A stretch of 64,000 nucleotides of DNA from Evansella vedderi. GTDB lineage: Bacteria > Bacillota > Bacilli > Bacillales > Salisediminibacteriaceae. Numbering within the stretch: position 1 is the stretch's first letter; every line of letters begins with the position of its first letter. A program made the position numbers and the translations under genes. The notes below the pieces were generated by a model. The model saw only the letters and a program-made list of their open reading frames with translations, searched no databases and had not been told where the DNA came from. Where the stretch lies: contig NZ_JAUSUG010000010.1 of NCBI RefSeq assembly GCF_030813435.1, forward strand, positions 62,001 through 126,000, given 5' to 3'. Positions 30,145 through 39,624 of this stretch are shown here, piece after piece.

Positions 30145-31254
30145 CTATCTACTTTCTCCTGTAAACTTCTTCAGTACTGAAATAATATATTCTTGTTGTT
30201 CGTTTTTTAGTTGTGGAAACATAGGTAATGCAACTGCACGTCTCGATAGAACTTCTGAGATTGGAAAAGCACTTTCTTTATAACCTAAATAGGAAAATGC
30301 TTTTTGCAAATGCAGAGGACACGGATAATAATGTCCTGTCGCTACACCTTTTTTCTTCAAATAATCAGCAAGTTGCTGTCGTTTTTCACTTTGTATAATA
30401 TATAGGTGATAAACACTCCTTACATCTGGATGATTGAAAGGAACGATGAGTTCAAGATCTTGAAGATGTTTGGAGTATATGGCGGCCTTCTGTTGTCGTA
30501 ATTTATTCCATTCATTCAAATGCTTCAATTTAATTCGTAAAATAGCTGCTTGTAATTCATCTAATCTGCTATTATAACCTATTATTTCATGGTAATATTT
30601 CTTCCTGCTTCCGTGGTGAGCTAAAAGGCGGACCTTCTCTGCAATATCTTTGCTATTGGTAACAACGATCCCCCCGTCACCATAACCACCTAAATTTTTC
30701 GTTGGAAAAAAAGATACACACCCGACATGACCAATACTCCCAACTGGTTCACCTTTATAAGTTGCTCCTAAAGCTTGGCATGCATCTTCAATAACATACA
30801 AATTGTGTAGCTTTGCAATATCCATAAAAGCTTCCATATCAGCAGGTTGACCGAAAATATGGACCGGAATAATTGCTTTCGTTTTTTCAGTTACTTTTTC
30901 CTCTGTTTTTTCCGGACATAAATTATACGTTTTCTCATCAATATCAGCAAAAATTGGTGTTGCCCCCACCCTTGCTATAGCTTCAGCTGTTGCAAAAAAT
31001 GTATAGGGAGATGTAATCACTTCATCACCAGGACCTATCCCACAAGCATCTAATGCCAGAACGAGAGCGTCGGTTCCGTTAGCAGTAGATACAGCATATT
31101 TAGCTTTTGTATATGCTGCCATCTCCTGCTCAAATTGACGTACTTCAGGACCGCCAATGTATTGACCACTATCTATTACACGCTCGATAGCATGCATTAT
31201 TTCATTCTTTAAAGATAAATACTGTGCTTTTAAATCCATTAAAGGGATGTTCAT
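30145..31254 (-). CDS. WbpE-like PLP-dependent 3-aminotransferase
   Basis: 369 residues from ATG 31254, overlapping the acetyltransferase stop. Motifs: [26 protein letters not shown] and [15 protein letters not shown] with the Schiff-base Lys. It belongs to the DegT/DnrJ group and looks closest to WbpE, which aminates UDP-2-acetamido-3-keto-glucuronate formed by WbpB. The four genes from 34376 to 30145 run in the order wbpA, wbpB, wbpD, wbpE with overlaps, which strongly supports the pathway assignment. Confidence 0.87.
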   Translation of the reverse strand: MNIPLMDLKAQYLSLKNEIMHAIERVIDSGQYIGGPEVRQFEQEMAAYTKAKYAVSTANGTDALVLALDACGIGPGDEVITSPYTFFATAEAIARVGATPIFADIDEKTYNLCPEKTEEKVTEKTKAIIPVHIFGQPADMEAFMDIAKLHNLYVIEDACQALGATYKGEPVGSIGHVGCVSFFPTKNLGGYGDGGIVVTNSKDIAEKVRLLAHHGSRKKYYHEIIGYNSRLDELQAAILRIKLKHLNEWNKLRQQKAAIYSKHLQDLELIVPFNHPDVRSVYHLYIIQSEKRQQLADYLKKKGVATGHYYPCPLHLQKAFSYLGYKESAFPISEVLSRRAVALPMFPQLKNEQQEYIISVLKKFTGESR

Positions 31255-31976
31255 TCCTCTTCCCCCTCCCCTTTATCAATAACTGTTTGATCAATAGAAA
31301 TAACTTTTGCAGGAACACCGACAACAGTTGCATAATCAGGAACATCCTTTGTAACTACTGCTCCTGCTCCAACAATACAATATTCCCCAAGTGAAATTTC
31401 AGGTAATAACGTTGCATTGTTCCCAATACTTGCTCCCTTTTTTATATAAGGACCTTTCAGAATAGTTGGTTTCCTGCTCATATATTTATCATTCGACGTA
31501 GATACTTCAGGTCCAATGAAAACATCATTTTCTATGATCATATCAGCTGTAATATATGCTCCTGTTTGAACCATACATCGACTGCCTATAGTCGTCCGGC
31601 ATTCAACTTTAGAATTTCTGCCAATGACTGTTAAATCTCCTATGATCGTATTTTCACGTATACTTGCTAAGTCACCCACTAGTACATTTTCACCAAGTTT
31701 TGTACCTGAATAAAGGACAACTCCGTTTCCCACTTTGCTCCCTTTTCCTATAGTCAAAGATGCTTGTTGAGCTACTTCATGTTTAACACGCTCGTTTTTA
31801 TAAGGCTGGCAACCTAAAACAGTATGAGAACCTATCACAACGTTATCCCCTAACTTCGTTCCCGAAAGTAAAACAGTATGATGTCCAATTTTAACGTTCT
31901 CACCAATGGTTACCCCTTCTTCAATGACAACATGATTTCCCAAAACACATGATTTCGGTATATTTTGACTATTCAT
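31251..31976 (-). CDS. WbpD-like N-acetyltransferase, left-handed beta helix
   Basis: 241 residues from ATG 31976 (GAGGGG upstream), overlapping the oxidoreductase by 8 bp. Nearly the whole chain is hexapeptide repeats ([16 protein letters not shown] and so on), the trimeric fold of acyl-CoA dependent sugar acetyltransferases. [15 protein letters not shown] holds the catalytic region, and GVPAKVIS ends the fold. WbpD acetylates the 3-amino group made by WbpE. The chain is longer than WbpD (about 190 residues) because of extra N-terminal turns. Confidence 0.85.
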   Translation of the reverse strand: MNSQNIPKSCVLGNHVVIEEGVTIGENVKIGHHTVLLSGTKLGDNVVIGSHTVLGCQPYKNERVKHEVAQQASLTIGKGSKVGNGVVLYSGTKLGENVLVGDLASIRENTIIGDLTVIGRNSKVECRTTIGSRCMVQTGAYITADMIIENDVFIGPEVSTSNDKYMSRKPTILKGPYIKKGASIGNNATLLPEISLGEYCIVGAGAVVTKDVPDYATVVGVPAKVISIDQTVIDKGEGEEE

Positions 31977-33063
31977 TAGACTTACCCCTCTTTTTCTTTA
32001 ATTGATAGTTAATCATTTCTTTGGTGGAGAATTGTTGGAGTGGCAGTGTTATTGATTTCTTCTCCAACATTGATTTATAGATAGCGAGGACAGTCTCAAG
32101 TGATCCTAATGTGGTATCAGCAGACACTAATGGTTTTGTTCCATGTCTGATGGAATGTATGATATCTTCGTATAAAGGGGTATGAGAAATAGCAGCTATC
32201 TGATTTATCACATTTTTATCTTCTGGCCTTTTAGCTTTGAAATTCCAATGCTTGAAGTTGTTCAACCTTTCACCTTCAAGAGAAACATACCCTTTTTCAC
32301 CAAATAAACTTAAAGATGTTTGAAGATTTTGATTGAATATACCAGTTGTTCCTTCCACGATTCCAAATGATCCATTAGCATAATGAAGTATAGCAACCCC
32401 CACATCCTCAGCTTCAATCGGATGAACGAATGTCCCACCTTTTCCATAAACAGAAACGACCGGTCCCATCACCCATTGAAGGAGATCAATGTAATGAATA
32501 CATTGATTCATCAAGACACCACCGTCTTTTTCCCAAGTCCCTCTCCATGGACTTGCTTTGTAATAATCCGCCGTTCGATTCCATCGAACGGTTACAACAC
32601 CGTATAATAACCCTCCAAAGCGATCATCAGACATAGCCTTTTTGATAGCTTGTATTTGAGTTAAATACCTTGTTTGTAAGGAAACCGCAAGAACACACCC
32701 CAATCGGTTGGCTTCTTCCACCACTGATCGAGCTTCCTCGATCGATAATGCCAGAGGTTTTTCCACGAGAACATGTTTTTTAGCTTGCAAAGCCTGACGA
32801 ATGAGTGGAATATGGGAATCAGTACTTGTAGCAATAACGACGAGTTCTATTCCATCATTTTGTAAAAATCTTCTGGCGTCTGTATAGGTTGATAGATTGG
32901 TATATCGGCTGAGATCTATTTTTTTTAGAAAGGTATTGATTTTTTCCTCATTAATATCACAAAGAGCAACTAGCTCGATCTCTTCCTCAAGTTCAATCAT
33001 CGATTTGGCATGTTGTTCGGCAATTTTACCACATCCAATGAGTCCAACTTTTATCGGTTTAAT
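31969..33063 (-). CDS. WbpB-like NAD oxidoreductase (Gfo/Idh/MocA), apparent ATT start
   Basis: The first ATG in this frame (33000) would omit the dinucleotide site. The frame is open up to 33085 and encodes [19 protein letters not shown] directly upstream of it, the expected Gly-rich motif. AAGGAGGAGG (33069-33079) ends 5 nt before an ATT codon at 33063, and no ATG, GTG or TTG lies between. So translation probably starts at ATT, giving 364 residues. [11 protein letters not shown] holds the family Lys. WbpB oxidises C3 of UDP-GlcNAcA before amination. Its neighbours complete the pathway. Confidence 0.8.
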   Translation of the reverse strand: MKPIKVGLIGCGKIAEQHAKSMIELEEEIELVALCDINEEKINTFLKKIDLSRYTNLSTYTDARRFLQNDGIELVVIATSTDSHIPLIRQALQAKKHVLVEKPLALSIEEARSVVEEANRLGCVLAVSLQTRYLTQIQAIKKAMSDDRFGGLLYGVVTVRWNRTADYYKASPWRGTWEKDGGVLMNQCIHYIDLLQWVMGPVVSVYGKGGTFVHPIEAEDVGVAILHYANGSFGIVEGTTGIFNQNLQTSLSLFGEKGYVSLEGERLNNFKHWNFKAKRPEDKNVINQIAAISHTPLYEDIIHSIRHGTKPLVSADTTLGSLETVLAIYKSMLEKKSITLPLQQFSTKEMINYQLKKKRGKSNE

Positions 33064-33089
33064 TTTGACCTCCTCCTTTCCCTTTCAGG

Positions 33090-34376
33090 TTACAAGCGCA
33101 CAACATGGGTAAACGAATCTTTAATTTCGTTTTTCGTATCAAATATTAAAGGCGCATGATCTATAATAGAGTCATAAGAAATGCTGCTATGATTGGTTAA
33201 TATTACAACACAATCACTTCTGTTTAGTTGATCCGTTGTCAATTTCTGGCTGAAATATAGTTGATTATCTACCTGTAATTCATTGAGCAATGGATCATGA
33301 TAACAGACATTAGCCCCCTCTGTTATCAGCTTCTTAAAAATGGTAACTGCAGGAGACTCTCGAACATCGTTAACATCCTTTTTATATGTCATGCCGATTA
33401 GCAGAATTTTGCTGTTTTTTAAATCCTTTCCTTTTGCTTTTAACAGGTTACCAATTCGCTCTACAATATATTGAGGAATGTAATCATTGATTTTCTTTGA
33501 AAGGTTAATAAATTGCGTGTCCATATTATATTGTTGAGCTTTCCATGACAAATACAAAGGATCTACTGGGATACAATGTCCACCGATTCCTGGGCCCGGG
33601 TAATAAGGAATAAAACCAAACGGTTTGCTGCTCGCTGCTTCTATAACTTCCCATATATCAATTCCCATTTCATGACATATTGCTACTGTTTCATTCATAA
33701 ATGAAATGTTAATAAATCGTTGAGCGTTTTCCAAAAGTTTCGTCATTTCAGCTGCTTTTGGGGAAGAAACTTGGACGACTTTCTTAAACACTTGACGATA
33801 TAGTTTGTTGATCTCTTCCAAGCATCTATCTGTTACTCCACTTACCACTTTCGGAATGTCTTCAAGCAAGTATTGCTTATTTCCAGGATCTATTCTTTCT
33901 GGTGAATAACCGATGAAATAATCAACACCTACTCTTTTGCCATTTTGTTCAAGTATTGGAACAATAACCTCTTCCGTTGTCCCTGGATAGGTTGAGCTTT
34001 CTAATACGATAAGTTGACCTTTATTAACATATGGAGATATAGATTTTAATGCTATTTGAATATAGCTTAAATCAGGGTATTGATAGTCTCTTAAAGGGGT
34101 TGGTAGACAAAGTATGCAAGCATTTGCATCATTAACCTTATGAAATTGATCGGTGACTTCAAAAGATCCTGTTTTAAATAACTGTTGGATAACGGAATCG
34201 TCAATATCTGCTAAATAGCTTTTACCTTGTTTGAGACTTTCCAGTTTTTTATTATCAATATCAATTCCTATAACATGAAAGCCATTTTGAACAAATAACT
34301 GTGCTACAGGAATACCAACATAGCCTAATCCTATAATCGCAATTTTGCTGAACCTTTCCTCATTGGATTGTTGCAT
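33090..34376 (-). CDS. UDP-GlcNAc 6-dehydrogenase (WbpA-like)
   Basis: 428 residues from ATG 34376. IAIIGLGYVGIPVAQLF is the NAD site, LESSTYPGTTEE and SPERIDPGN mark the family, and GPGIGGHCIPVDP holds the catalytic Cys that oxidises C6 twice to a carboxylate. It is the first gene of the wbpA-B-D-E operon and should supply UDP-GlcNAcA. A possible mother-cell promoter lies about 38 nt upstream. A second dehydrogenase of the same group is at 51592. Confidence 0.9.
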   Translation of the reverse strand: MQQSNEERFSKIAIIGLGYVGIPVAQLFVQNGFHVIGIDIDNKKLESLKQGKSYLADIDDSVIQQLFKTGSFEVTDQFHKVNDANACILCLPTPLRDYQYPDLSYIQIALKSISPYVNKGQLIVLESSTYPGTTEEVIVPILEQNGKRVGVDYFIGYSPERIDPGNKQYLLEDIPKVVSGVTDRCLEEINKLYRQVFKKVVQVSSPKAAEMTKLLENAQRFINISFMNETVAICHEMGIDIWEVIEAASSKPFGFIPYYPGPGIGGHCIPVDPLYLSWKAQQYNMDTQFINLSKKINDYIPQYIVERIGNLLKAKGKDLKNSKILLIGMTYKKDVNDVRESPAVTIFKKLITEGANVCYHDPLLNELQVDNQLYFSQKLTTDQLNRSDCVVILTNHSSISYDSIIDHAPLIFDTKNEIKDSFTHVVRL

Positions 34377-34413
34377 GGTTAAGCGCCCCTTTAAAAACTC
34401 ATTTCTTACAAGT

Positions 34414-34441
34414 ATTTGTATGGACTACCTTTTACTTTGGT
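34414..34441 (-). promoter_or_regulatory. Possible sporulation promoter of the wbpA-B-D-E operon
   Basis: On the minus strand AC (34441-34440), 17 nt, then CATACAAAT (34422-34414). The -10 is intermediate between sigma-K (CATAnnnTA) and sigma-E (CATACAnT) consensus. Weak evidence. Confidence 0.35.
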
Positions 34442-34493
34442 GATGGTCACTTATATTAAATTCTTAAAAATAGTTATGTATGGAAGGTCAAGA

Positions 34494-34535
34494 AAAAAGA
34501 AAAAAGAAAGAGTATCCTCCCCTTTCTTTCTATGA
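34494..34535 (-). terminator. Terminator of the YheC/D gene at 34545
   Basis: On the minus strand GAAAGAAAGGGGAG, a 4-nt loop, then CTCTTTCTTT, followed by T-rich sequence. Confidence 0.5.
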
Positions 34536-34544
34536 AAACAACAA

Positions 34545-35678
34545 TTATTTACTTGTAATATATTTAGCATAGGCAAGAGGATTCAAGAAGGCTCTACGAA
34601 TCGTAGCTTTATCATACGATTTAATTAATGCTGCCTTCGCAGATTTTGCATTACATTCAATTAGCCATAATTCCCCATCATTATTGAGGACAAAATCGAT
34701 TCCTAATTCCCCAAAAAACCCGTATACATCCTCAACACCTTTATAGATCGTTATTAAAAATTTGTTTATTTTGTCCTGTATTTCCTCTAATCGTTCATCA
34801 GAATAATGTAACTTTTCCTTAAAGTAATTATCCAACGAATAAACAGAGGCGTTCGTTCTCATGCTCGTCACTGGAGATCCTGTATCACTAACTCTTACTG
34901 TTGTTGCTACAACCTCTATTTCCCCATCACCGTTACGTTGCACCTCTGCTCGCATATCTGTAATACTGTTTTGATTACTAGTTTCTCCTTCGATAGCCTG
35001 TTGTATAATAGCACTTCTTCCTTTTAGTATTTCCAGCAATCTCTGATTTAGTTCAGGTAAAGTATCAACATTCTTCACGACAAGTTGATTACTGTAATAA
35101 GAATATACAAACCCCCCTTCAGGCTTCTTGTTAACGCGGATAACGTTGCGGCTATAACGCCCTTTACAAGGCTTAATATAAATCCTATCACACTGATTAA
35201 ACATATCATTTAAACTTTCTATCTGTTTATATTGAATAGTGAGGGGGAGATGCTTTACCATGTCCGTTTGCTGTACTAACCGATTATACACATCCCATTT
35301 ATCAAAATCAGCTACTGGATTCAGAAATAATACCCCATACTCTTTCAGCTTATCTCGAAAAGCTTGAACACTTTTCTTCCCGTCAGATCGCCGATAATAT
35401 AATACGTCCGGGAAAGGAAAATTTTTCTGTGTCCACTTTCCAGTTTTAGTACAAAAGTACGTACCTTTTATCCTTTTTTTGTTTAAATCCGCATCCTTTT
35501 TTGAAAAAAAGTATAAATCTACACCTACCTCCATATTTGCTTGACAGAGTTCGTTAATCTTATAAATAAAAGATTGTTTTTTTAGTTTTCGAATAACAGA
35601 AAGACTTACAAACACACCTACTAACGGCTTGATATCAGGCTGACTTCCAAAATGATTCCTATTTAAAAATGAAAGCAT
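34545..35678 (-). CDS. YheC/YheD-family ATP-grasp protein
   Basis: 377 residues from ATG 35678; GGAGGTG lies just before it, so the ATG at 35696 that overlaps this site is not the start. VGVFVS (20-25) opens the N-terminal domain, FPFPDVLYYRR (87-97) is the conserved hinge, RIYIKPCKG (165-173) is the ATP loop, and GELGIDFVLNNDGELW then IECNAKSAK is the metal site. The long-strand N-terminal domain of the 1005 protein is absent. It is the first of five such genes within 10 kb. A sigma-K-like -10 lies upstream. Confidence 0.85.
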   Translation of the reverse strand: MLSFLNRNHFGSQPDIKPLVGVFVSLSVIRKLKKQSFIYKINELCQANMEVGVDLYFFSKKDADLNKKRIKGTYFCTKTGKWTQKNFPFPDVLYYRRSDGKKSVQAFRDKLKEYGVLFLNPVADFDKWDVYNRLVQQTDMVKHLPLTIQYKQIESLNDMFNQCDRIYIKPCKGRYSRNVIRVNKKPEGGFVYSYYSNQLVVKNVDTLPELNQRLLEILKGRSAIIQQAIEGETSNQNSITDMRAEVQRNGDGEIEVVATTVRVSDTGSPVTSMRTNASVYSLDNYFKEKLHYSDERLEEIQDKINKFLITIYKGVEDVYGFFGELGIDFVLNNDGELWLIECNAKSAKAALIKSYDKATIRRAFLNPLAYAKYITSK

Positions 35679-35737
35679 ATTATTATTCACCTCCATCTTA
35701 TACCTAATCTCATTGGTCTTAAAAGGAAGCCTTGTAC

Positions 35738-35746
35738 TATAATATG
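35738..35746 (-). promoter_or_regulatory. Sigma-K-like -10 element
   Basis: CATATTATA on the minus strand fits CATAnnnTA, 60 nt upstream of the YheC/D start. No AC at the right distance (TC instead), so only partly supported. Confidence 0.35.
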
Positions 35747-35849
35747 AAAACTACTCATTTCCCGATTAAATATACAACTAGAATTAAAGATTTATCTAAA
35801 AAAACACAAATTCACTAGTGAAGAGATAGCTAAATACGTTCATTTAATA

Positions 35850-35890
35850 AAAAAGCATAAAACCTTCCAATGACTATTTAATGGAAGGTT
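35850..35890 (-). terminator. Terminator of the ddl gene
   Basis: AACCTTCCA (35862-35870) pairs with TGGAAGGTT (35882-35890); on the minus strand a T-rich run follows. It lies 80 bp past the ddl stop. No gene is seen in the rest of 35679-35970. Confidence 0.6.
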
Positions 35891-35970
35891 ATTTGATGTG
35901 TTCATTTTTTAGTGTATAGGCTATATTAATAAGCCTTTTTATAGGAAATCTTGACAAACCATTAGCTTCT

Positions 35971-37041
35971 TTAATTCTGGTGTCTTTCAATCGCCAAGCT
36001 TATTAACTTATTAATAAGCTCATGATATTTTATCCCGCTAACTTCCCATAACTTTGGATACATGCTTTGTTTTGTAAATCCTGGTAATGTGTTAATTTCA
36101 TTTATAATTAAATCATTATCTTTAGTTAAAAAGAAGTCTACCCTAGCTAAACCTTCACACTGTAAAGCTTTAAATGCTTTTATTGCCTTTGTTTTGATCT
36201 CCTGGGTCACCGTATCTTCTAGTTCAGCAGGAATAATTAATTTTGTTCCCTTTTCATCCATATATTTAGCTTTATAAGAGTAAAATGAATTTTGGGTTAC
36301 AATTTCTCCTGGTAAGGAAGCAATTGGCTCATCATTCCCTAACACAGCACATTCTATTTCTCTTCCAACTATTGATTCTTCCACTATAATTTTGGAATCA
36401 TAACTAAATGCAATGTCTATTCCCTTATAAAATTCTTCTTCTGACACGACTTTACTAATCCCTACTGACGATCCTTGGTTAGCAGGCTTAATAAACATCG
36501 GTGTTCCTAGTACATCTTTTACTTCTTTAAAATTGATCGTTCCTTTCTTATTTTTTGTAAATGTCATGGAGTTGGCCACTTTTAACCCAGCATCCCGGAG
36601 GAGCCGTTTGGTGAAATCTTTATCCATACTGACAGCAGAAGCTAACACACTAGACCCAACAAAGGGGATATTAGCCACTCGGAATAGTCCTTGCATACTG
36701 CCGTCTTCACCTAAAGCCCCATGTACTAATGGAAATAGGACATCTATTTTTCCTAATGACTTCCCACTTTGTAATTCTAGAAATTGTCCCCCTTTTTCTC
36801 CTAAAACCAGTGCAATGGTCTTACCTGATTTTTTTAATTCTATTGAGTCTGGGCAATGGCTATTTACAAGACAGGTATCTAAATGATCATAAAGGTTCCA
36901 TTCCCCATCTTTCGAAATTCCAATAAGAAGTATGTCATAATTTTCCTTATCAATGGAATCGTAAATACTTCTTACGGATTGTAATGAAACCTGGTGTTCT
37001 GTTGATTTTCCACCAAATAGTAAAGCCACTCTTTGTTTCAC
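35971..37041 (-). CDS. ddl: D-alanine--D-alanine ligase (Ddl) or D-Ala-D-X ligase
   Basis: 356 residues from GTG 37041 with AGGAGGAG. ALLFGGKSTEHQVSLQS, LVHGALGEDGSMQGLF, SSVLASAVSMDK, KPANQGSSVGISK and NEINTLPGFT are in order as in Ddl, another ATP-grasp enzyme. It normally makes the D-Ala-D-Ala of peptidoglycan. Here it lies 56 bp downstream of a MurF-like gene and among YheC/D genes, not in a cell-wall operon, so it may be a second copy dedicated to sporulation (cortex or a surface peptide). Whether the second substrate is D-Ala cannot be read with certainty. Confidence 0.88.
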   Translation of the reverse strand: MKQRVALLFGGKSTEHQVSLQSVRSIYDSIDKENYDILLIGISKDGEWNLYDHLDTCLVNSHCPDSIELKKSGKTIALVLGEKGGQFLELQSGKSLGKIDVLFPLVHGALGEDGSMQGLFRVANIPFVGSSVLASAVSMDKDFTKRLLRDAGLKVANSMTFTKNKKGTINFKEVKDVLGTPMFIKPANQGSSVGISKVVSEEEFYKGIDIAFSYDSKIIVEESIVGREIECAVLGNDEPIASLPGEIVTQNSFYSYKAKYMDEKGTKLIIPAELEDTVTQEIKTKAIKAFKALQCEGLARVDFFLTKDNDLIINEINTLPGFTKQSMYPKLWEVSGIKYHELINKLISLAIERHQN

Positions 37042-37096
37042 TTTTACTCCTCCTAAAATAAAGCTTTAGAGGTTCTTTCGAGAAATGTAATTATTT

Positions 37097-38218
37097 TTAA
37101 CGTTTCTTTTTATTAATAGCAAGGCTGTAATTGGCTATAAATTCAGACGTATCTTTCATATACATACGGTGCGACCCTTTTACTAAAATGACGCTGTTAG
37201 GTTTAATATATTTTTTTAACGTTTTGTGTAAGGGTTCACGGTAGGTAAAGGAGTAAACGTTTTTAGACGGGTATCCCGCAGCAATAGCACCCTTTTTAAT
37301 CCAACTGGCCTTTTTTCCTAAAACAAATACTTTATTGACTCCCTTCTTTGCTAGATACCTACCTACTTCTTGATGTCCTTTCTTAGTGTAAGATCCTAAT
37401 TCAAGCATACTTCCTAATACTGCTATTTTTTCTTTACCCTCGCCCAGTTTCATGAGTACATCCGTTGCTGCTTTTACAGATTGAGGATTGGCATTAAAGG
37501 TATCATCTATTAAGAGAGAATTATTAGGTAGAGGAATAACTTTTAGTCTTCGAGCTGGGGCCTTGTACCTTCTTAACCCAACTCTTATTTGTGACGGAGT
37601 AAAACCTAATTTACGAGATATAGCGATGGCAAATAATGCATTGATTACATTATGTTCACCAAATGTTGGAATAAAAAAACTTTCTAATTTTTTATTTAAT
37701 GAAACTTGAAAAGTCATACCATTATTTACATATTGAATATTTTTCGCCTGATAATGAGCTTTATTTTTTATACCTACTGTCACGATTTTTCCTTTAAAAT
37801 TCTTTTTTGTAAGCAATTTAGAATTTTCATCATCATTATTTAACAGCAGTGTTCCCTTTGGATTCATATATTTAATCATAGCTGACTTTTTTCTAGCTGT
37901 TGCTTTTATACTATTTCCAAGTTTCCCATAATGGGCTGTTCCTACATTTGTTATAACACCAAAATTTGGTTTAATATGGCGAAAATGGTATTTACCCGCT
38001 GCCCTGCCTAAGCCCATTTCTAAAATAACGGCCTTATGGTGAGGTCTAATCGATTTGACCATTTCCTTCGTGTGCTTAGGCAAATTACGATTCCCTGGTG
38101 TTTTCAATACATTTTTCCAATTCGTTTTTAGAACAGAATAAATAAAAGCCGTCGTTGTTGATTTTCCTGCACTCCCGGTCACACCAATGACAGGAATTCT
38201 AGGGTTCCTTGATGCCAT
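37097..38218 (-). CDS. Mur-ligase-family protein, MurF-like, lacking the N-terminal MurF domain
   Basis: 373 residues against about 450 for MurF. It begins directly with the ATPase domain: PVIGVTGSAGKSTTTAFI (P-loop), ILEMGLG, GTAHYGKLGN and GEHNVINALFAIAI, then the C-terminal ligase domain with DDTFNANPQSVKAA. Without the N-terminal UDP-binding domain it is unlikely to act on the usual UDP-MurNAc peptide. It is strikingly basic. The next gene is ddl, copying the ddl-murF pairing of cell-wall operons in reverse order, and the neighbours are YheC/D ATP-grasp genes. An amide ligase for another acceptor is a fair inference. Confidence 0.85.
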   Translation of the reverse strand: MASRNPRIPVIGVTGSAGKSTTTAFIYSVLKTNWKNVLKTPGNRNLPKHTKEMVKSIRPHHKAVILEMGLGRAAGKYHFRHIKPNFGVITNVGTAHYGKLGNSIKATARKKSAMIKYMNPKGTLLLNNDDENSKLLTKKNFKGKIVTVGIKNKAHYQAKNIQYVNNGMTFQVSLNKKLESFFIPTFGEHNVINALFAIAISRKLGFTPSQIRVGLRRYKAPARRLKVIPLPNNSLLIDDTFNANPQSVKAATDVLMKLGEGKEKIAVLGSMLELGSYTKKGHQEVGRYLAKKGVNKVFVLGKKASWIKKGAIAAGYPSKNVYSFTYREPLHKTLKKYIKPNSVILVKGSHRMYMKDTSEFIANYSLAINKKKR

Positions 38219-38426
38219 AAGCTTACCTCCTCTAAAGATTTTTTACACTTTTCTATTCGTACTTCATCTTATTGATTTAAAAGAAAGCTTGTGTAACTGA
38301 TAGCCTACTTTGATTAAAAAAAGGCCTTTCTACCATAAAAAGAAACCCAGCTTCATTGGTGTTTTATTTCATTTAAAACTAGGACTTTATAATGGGAAGT
38401 TGTTCATTATTCATCATTAGTCCATA

Positions 38427-38453
38427 CATTTTTATAACTGACACATATATTAT
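38427..38453 (+). promoter_or_regulatory. Predicted sigma-K promoter of the ATP-grasp/racemase operon
   Basis: AC (38427-38428), 16 nt, CATATATTA (38445-38453): exact sigma-K match, 35 nt before ATG 38488. CATACATT (38424-38431) just upstream also fits a sigma-E -10, so use in both stages is possible. Confidence 0.6.
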
Positions 38454-38487
38454 TTTAAAGTTTAAGAGGCATAAGGTGGTGACAAAG

Positions 38488-39624
38488 ATGAATGCTTCTT
38501 TAACCATCGGTACTTTAACCACGAAAAAATTTATAAATAAATTATTAAAACAAAAATCTCTGACAAAAGAGAATGTAAGATTAAAGTTTTATGCATTGGT
38601 TAATGAAAGTAAAAAAGCGAAAACAGATCTTTTTTTCTTTTCCATAAATGATGTAAATATAAAAAAACTTACTATTTTCGGAACTTATTATAATGAAGAA
38701 AAGAAAAAATGGCTCCAAAAAAACTTCCCTTTTCCAGATGTATTTTATAACCAAATTGCACGAGGACTTGATAACCCAGGACGTCCATTTCGTCAATTAC
38801 GTAGAAAACTCATGGAACAAGGGGTTACACAACTCAACTCGAAAAACGATTTTGATAAATGGGAGCTGTACAAAGAGCTTTCTAAAATAGAGGAAGTTGA
38901 TCCATACTTGCCCCGTACAAAACGATTTTATGAATATGAGGATCTTAAAAACATGATCCATGCTCATCCTTCTGTTTATGTAAAATCAATCCATGGTAGA
39001 CGAGGAAAGGCCATTATGAAAATAATAAAAGATTCCCCAAGAGGCTTCCGTTGTCTGTTTTATTCATCCAAACTGGAAATATATAAAGTCGACACACTGA
39101 GGAAAGTGTTAAAAATAGTAAAAAAATTTTTTGGTGATAAAACCTTATTAATACAACAAGCAATTAATTTGTCTAGTTACACTAACCGTATATTCGATAT
39201 GCGTGCCGAAATACAACGAGATGGGAGGGGAAACATTAGGATTGCTGGAATTCCTGTGCGGGTAGGCCAAAAAGACTCCCCAGTCACTAGTTCTAGAACA
39301 AAATCGGAAATCTATCCGTTTGAAACCTTCTTCAGAGAAAAACTAGGATACTCTCGGCGTGAATACAGAAAATTATTAAAGAAAGTGAATCTATTTTTAG
39401 AAACTGTCTATAAGAATACAGAAAAAATATACGGGCCTTTTGGAGAGCTTGGGATTGATTTTGGATTAGATCAGCAAGGAAGGCTCTGGCTCATCGAATG
39501 TAATGCAACATCAGGTAAAAAAGCATTTATACAAGCTTATAACGAAGATACCATCATGGAATCAAAAAGAGTTTTGTTGGAATATGCAAAGGGGCTGATT
39601 GACGAAAAAAACGATTTCCCCTGA
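38488..39624 (+). CDS. YheC/YheD-family ATP-grasp protein
   Basis: 378 residues from ATG 38488 with AAGGTGG upstream; the longer frame beginning at 38392 covers the promoter and has no ribosome site. FPFPDVFYNQ is the hinge, SVYVKSIHGRRGKAI the ATP loop, and GPFGELGIDFGLDQQG then LIECNATSGKKAF the metal site. Overlaps the racemase gene by 26 bp, so the two are translationally coupled, which suggests that the racemase product is its substrate. Confidence 0.86.
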   Translation: MNASLTIGTLTTKKFINKLLKQKSLTKENVRLKFYALVNESKKAKTDLFFFSINDVNIKKLTIFGTYYNEEKKKWLQKNFPFPDVFYNQIARGLDNPGRPFRQLRRKLMEQGVTQLNSKNDFDKWELYKELSKIEEVDPYLPRTKRFYEYEDLKNMIHAHPSVYVKSIHGRRGKAIMKIIKDSPRGFRCLFYSSKLEIYKVDTLRKVLKIVKKFFGDKTLLIQQAINLSSYTNRIFDMRAEIQRDGRGNIRIAGIPVRVGQKDSPVTSSRTKSEIYPFETFFREKLGYSRREYRKLLKKVNLFLETVYKNTEKIYGPFGELGIDFGLDQQGRLWLIECNATSGKKAFIQAYNEDTIMESKRVLLEYAKGLIDEKNDFP

